Position numbers and translations under genes: made by a program | The notes under the pieces: model-generated | What the model was told of the DNA's origin: nothing | Databases searched by the model: none | What the model saw: the letters and a program-made list of their open reading frames with translations, nothing else | Shown: positions 61,188 to 64,000 of the stretch, one piece after another | How the letters are laid out: each line of letters opens with the position of its first letter | How positions within the stretch are numbered: position 1 is the first letter of the stretch | Source of the DNA: Bordetella genomosp. 1 | GTDB taxonomy: Bacteria > Pseudomonadota > Gammaproteobacteria > Burkholderiales > Burkholderiaceae_B | Assembly: GCF_002261335.1 (NCBI RefSeq) | Contig: NZ_NEVL01000002.1 | Coordinates: forward strand, 434,001 to 498,000 | DNA: 64,000 nt | Direction: 5' to 3'

Positions 61188-62405
61188 TCAGCGGCGTGCC
61201 GGGTGCGCGCGCGGCAGCGTGAGCGCCCAGAACAGCAGCGCCAGCAGGCTGAGCGCGGCGCCCAGCGCGCACACCGCGGCCCAGCCGCCGTAAGCGTAGG
61301 CACGGGTCGCGCCGTAGCCGCCCAGCCCGCTGCCCACCGCATAGAACAGCATGTAGACCCCGATCAGCCGCCCGGCCGCGTCGGGGCGGGCGCGCAGGAT
61401 CAGCGATTGATTGGTCACGTGCAGCGCCTGGCCGCCCAGGTCGAGCAGCAGGATGCCCACGACGAGGGGCCACAGCGACGCCTGCCAGTGCGCCAGCGGC
61501 CACCACGCCAGCAGCAGCAGGGCGAGCGCCAGCGCGCTCGCCTGCTGGGCGCGGCCGCGGTCCGACCAGTGCCCCGCCCGCGCCGCGGCCAGCGCGCCGG
61601 CCGCGCCCACCAGGCCGAAGGCGCCGATCGCCGCATGGCCGTATTCGTAGGGCGGCGCGCTGAGCGGCAGCACCAGTGCGCTCCAGAACACGTTGAAGCT
61701 GGCGAACAGCAGCAGCGCCAGCATGCCGCGCACGCGCAGCACCGGCTCGTCGCGCAGCAGCGTGAGCATCGATCCCAACAGTCGGCGGTAGGGCAGGGGC
61801 CGCGCCGGCGGCGGCAGCGCGGGCAGGCGCCGCCACAGCGGCCAGGCCAGCAGCAGCATCAGGCCTGCGGCACAGACATACACCGCGCGCCAGCCGGCGA
61901 GCTCGCTGATGGCGCCCGAGTAGACCCGCGCGAGCAGCAGCCCCACCACCACGCCGCCCTGTGCCGCGCCGACCACGCGGCCCTGTTCGGCGGGCGCGGC
62001 GGCGGTGGCCGCATACGCGATCAGGCCCTGCGTCATGGCCGTGCCCAGCATGCCCACGGCGAGCATGCCGGCCAGCAGCGGCAGGGCCGAGCGCGCCCCG
62101 GCCACCAGCGCCAGCGCGGCCGCGAGCGCGAGCAGCTGGGCCGTCAGCAGGCGGCGCCGGTCGGCCCGGTCGCCCCACGGCACCAGCAACAACAGCGCCA
62201 GCGCGCAGCCCGCCTGAGTGGCGCTGACCACCATGCCCACATCGGCGCGGGCGATGCCGAAGTCACGTGCCAGCGCGTCGAGCAGGGGCTGGGCGAAGTA
62301 CACATTGGCCACGCACAGGCCGCTGGCGCAGGCCAGCAGCAGGACCTGGCCGGGCCGCAAGGGCGCCGGCGCGACGGAGGCGGGAAGGGAGGCGGACGCC
62401 TGCAT
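61188..62405 (-). CDS. Major facilitator superfamily transporter
   Basis: A 405-residue MFS protein with 12 helices. The loop 2-3 motif is GDRADRRRLLTAQ, the first helix is LLLACASGLCVANVYFAQPLLDALARDFG, and motif C-like G/P residues lie in helix 5. It resembles YnfM/drug-proton antiporters, and the adjacent divergent HxlR regulator fits an inducible export role; the substrate is unknown. A full promoter 60 bases upstream overlaps that of the regulator. It converges on zapE. Confidence 0.9.
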   Translation of the reverse strand: MQASASLPASVAPAPLRPGQVLLLACASGLCVANVYFAQPLLDALARDFGIARADVGMVVSATQAGCALALLLLVPWGDRADRRRLLTAQLLALAAALALVAGARSALPLLAGMLAVGMLGTAMTQGLIAYAATAAAPAEQGRVVGAAQGGVVVGLLLARVYSGAISELAGWRAVYVCAAGLMLLLAWPLWRRLPALPPPARPLPYRRLLGSMLTLLRDEPVLRVRGMLALLLFASFNVFWSALVLPLSAPPYEYGHAAIGAFGLVGAAGALAAARAGHWSDRGRAQQASALALALLLLAWWPLAHWQASLWPLVVGILLLDLGGQALHVTNQSLILRARPDAAGRLIGVYMLFYAVGSGLGGYGATRAYAYGGWAAVCALGAALSLLALLFWALTLPRAHPARR

Positions 62406-62418
62406 GAAGGGCTCCTTG

Positions 62419-62473
62419 TGGTTTCAAATAAAAACCAGTTGGAGCATAGGCATTCCGGTTTTAAAATGCAACC
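62419..62473. promoter_or_regulatory. Overlapping divergent promoters with two dyads (MFS and hxlR-type gene)
   Basis: Minus strand: TTGCAT (62466-62471), 17 bases, TATGCT (62443-62448) for the MFS gene. Plus strand: TTGGAG (62439-62444), 17 bases, TAAAAT (62462-62467) for the regulator. The dyad TGGTTT-N7-AAACCA (62419-62437) covers the MFS start point, and GGTT-N9-AACC (62457-62473) covers the regulator -10. Both are candidate HxlR operators. Confidence 0.75.
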
Positions 62474-62531
62474 ACAAAGCGGTAACGGGTAACGGCGGGC
62501 GCACGGGCGCCCCTCACAAGGAAACCATGCC

Positions 62532-62978
62532 ATGGCACGTCGCTCCGACGCCGCCGCGTCGACCTGCCCGGTCGCGCGTTCGGCGGATCTGCTGGGAGAC
62601 CGGTGGGCACTGCTGATCGTGCGCGATGCCTTCGACGGCATGCGCCGCTTCAGCGATTTCCAGCGCAGCCTGGGTGCGGCGCGCAACATCCTGGCCGACC
62701 GGCTCAAGCGCCTGGTGGAGGCCGATATCCTGGCCCTGCAGCCGGCCTCCGACGGCTCGGCCTACCAGGAATACGTGCTCACGCCGCGCGGCGAGCAGCT
62801 GTTTCCGCTGGTGGTGGCGCTGCGCCAGTGGGGCGAGCGCCATTTGTTTGCGCGCGGCGAGCCGCACTCGGTGCTGCTGGACGTGCGCAGCGGCCGCGCG
62901 CTGGCGCCGATGGTGCCGCGCGATGCGCAGGGCGAGGTGATCGCGCCCGCCGATACGCGGGTGCGCAAGCCGCGCTAG
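62532..62978 (+). CDS. HxlR-family transcriptional regulator
   Basis: A 148-residue winged-helix regulator of the HxlR family. It has the usual CPVARSADLLGDRWALLIVRDAFDGMRRFSDFQRSLGAARNILADRLKRLVEADIL core (12-68), including the N-terminal Cys often used for redox or electrophile sensing. About 40 extra C-terminal residues (SVLLDVRSGRALAPM) form a small extension found in some members. It likely represses the divergent MFS gene and itself through the shared operators. Confidence 0.9.
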   Translation: MARRSDAAASTCPVARSADLLGDRWALLIVRDAFDGMRRFSDFQRSLGAARNILADRLKRLVEADILALQPASDGSAYQEYVLTPRGEQLFPLVVALRQWGERHLFARGEPHSVLLDVRSGRALAPMVPRDAQGEVIAPADTRVRKPR

Positions 62979-62982
62979 CGCC

Positions 62983-63933
62983 TCAGCGCAGCGTGGCCAC
63001 GTAGCGCTCGGCCACGGGCTGCAGGCGCTCGGTGGCGAAGGCCTCTTTCATGGCCTCGGTTTCCTCGCCGGGGGTGCGGCCGAAGAAGCGCTTGAATTCG
63101 CGGTTGAACTGCGACGGGCTTTCGTAGCCCACGCGGGTGCAGGCGGCCGCGGCCGTGATGCGTTCGCGGATCATCAGCAGGCGCGCCTGGTGCAGCCGGG
63201 TCGACTTCACGTACTGGATCGGCGAGGTCTGCGTGACGGCGCGGAAGTGCAGGTGGAAGGCCGCCACGCTCATGCCGGCTTCGTCGGCCAGGCCGCTCAC
63301 GTCGAGCGCCTCGGCATAGCCCGTGTGGATGCGGCGCAGCGCCTTCGCGATCTTGCCGAAATGGCCGTGCTGCGCGAGCGCGGCACGCACCGCGCCGCCT
63401 TGCTCGCCCATCAGCACGCGATAGCTGATTTCGCGCACGATGGCCGGGCCCAGCACCTCGGCCTCGAGCGGATGCGCCAGCGCGCGCAGCAGCCGCAGCG
63501 TGGCGTGCGCGAGCGTGTCGTCGAGCGGGGTGGAGAGGATGCCGCAGGGCGGCGCGGGCGCGTGATGGCCCGACTGGTCGATCGCCAGCACCAGGTCGGC
63601 CACCGCGGTCATGTCGAGCTGGATCGACATGGCGAGCAGCGGCTGTTCGGGGCTCGCCTGCGTTTCGGTACAGAAGGGCAGCGGCACCGACAGCACGAGA
63701 TAGTGCTGCGCGTCGTAGATGTAGATCGAGTCGCCCAGGAAGCCGCGCTTCTGGCCCTGGAACACGATCACGATGCTGGGCTCGTAGAGCACCTGCGTGC
63801 GCGGCAGCGACCGGTGCGAGCGCATCAGCTTCACGCCCGGCAGCGCGGTGAGGGTATAGCCCTCCGTCGGCGCGAGCTGTTTGACGAGCGCGACGGTCTG
63901 GTGCGTGAGGGCGGGGTCGACGTGGGCGGCCAT
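62983..63933 (-). CDS. AraC-family transcriptional regulator
   Basis: A 316-residue regulator with an N-terminal cupin-like AraC_N domain (about 20-180; PSIVIVFQGQKRGFLGDSIYIYDAQHYLVLSVPLPF) and a C-terminal pair of helix-turn-helix motifs (about 210-300; SGLADEAGMSVAAFHLHFRAVTQTSPIQYVKSTRLHQARLLM and RVGYESPSQFNREFKRFFGRTPGE). This is the AraC_N subfamily that often controls oxidoreductase or alcohol-stress genes. It converges on the HxlR gene with 4 bases between stops. Its target is probably past the window edge, upstream of 64000. Confidence 0.92.
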   Translation of the reverse strand: MAAHVDPALTHQTVALVKQLAPTEGYTLTALPGVKLMRSHRSLPRTQVLYEPSIVIVFQGQKRGFLGDSIYIYDAQHYLVLSVPLPFCTETQASPEQPLLAMSIQLDMTAVADLVLAIDQSGHHAPAPPCGILSTPLDDTLAHATLRLLRALAHPLEAEVLGPAIVREISYRVLMGEQGGAVRAALAQHGHFGKIAKALRRIHTGYAEALDVSGLADEAGMSVAAFHLHFRAVTQTSPIQYVKSTRLHQARLLMIRERITAAAACTRVGYESPSQFNREFKRFFGRTPGEETEAMKEAFATERLQPVAERYVATLR

Positions 63934-64000
63934 GCTGGAATCTGCTGAGATGAGGAAAGTAGCAATAGACCATAAATCTGCCCCGTGATGGTGCTTGCTC

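Overview
This 64-kb window is ordinary chromosome of a high-GC betaproteobacterium, most likely order Burkholderiales and probably family Alcaligenaceae (the Bordetella/Achromobacter side). The pointers are gene order and gene type: pyrG-eno-ftsB; mdh facing a GntR gene followed by sdhCDAB-sdhE-gltA; and sucA-sucB-lpdA-zapE. I see no rRNA, tRNA, insertion sequence, phage gene or CRISPR array, and coding is dense on both strands. The taxonomic call is inference from order and protein similarity, not from a marker gene.

Layout. 1-7.3 kb: the end of an Xaa-Pro aminopeptidase, an unknown membrane protein, CTP synthase, a DUF1330 protein, enolase, FtsB, a TadE-like protein running antisense into ftsB, and the redox chaperone Hsp33. 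7.6-16.1 kb: a PhzF-like enzyme, then a peptide ABC transporter with two paralogous binding proteins, two permeases and one fused double ATPase. 16.1-24.7 kb: gamma carbonic anhydrase plus acyl-CoA synthetase, an LpxH-like metallophosphoesterase, a flavoprotein, an RDD protein, a 65-residue unknown protein with its own strong promoter and terminators, a THUMP RNA methyltransferase with an 11-unit RGG-Y repeat, and a HemJ-like membrane protein. 24.8-33.5 kb: a complete copper/silver efflux locus, cusCFBA on the minus strand and cusRS divergent, with matching dyads between them.

33.6-61.1 kb is dominated by central carbon metabolism: prpBCD (2-methylcitrate cycle), mdh, a GntR regulator, sdhCDAB-sdhE, gltA, maeB, a stand-alone homodimeric pyruvate-dehydrogenase-type E1, then sucAB-lpdA and zapE. 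An OPT-family transporter, an EcsC-family protein and a DUF2214 membrane protein are interspersed. The last 3 kb hold an MFS transporter divergent from an HxlR regulator, and an AraC regulator.

Working together: sdh, mdh, gltA, sucAB and lpdA supply five steps of the TCA cycle. prpBCD feeds propionyl-CoA carbon into succinate and pyruvate, and maeB with the E1 protein connects malate to pyruvate and possibly acetyl-CoA. The mdh/GntR intergenic region carries a near-perfect 24-nt inverted repeat that could coordinate part of this cluster. I do not see a clearly new multi-gene system. The most unusual signals are the 39-bp coding minisatellite in the RNA methyltransferase, a 12-bp coding repeat in a binding-protein signal region, the orphan small gene with symmetrical promoter architecture, and the GntR operator.
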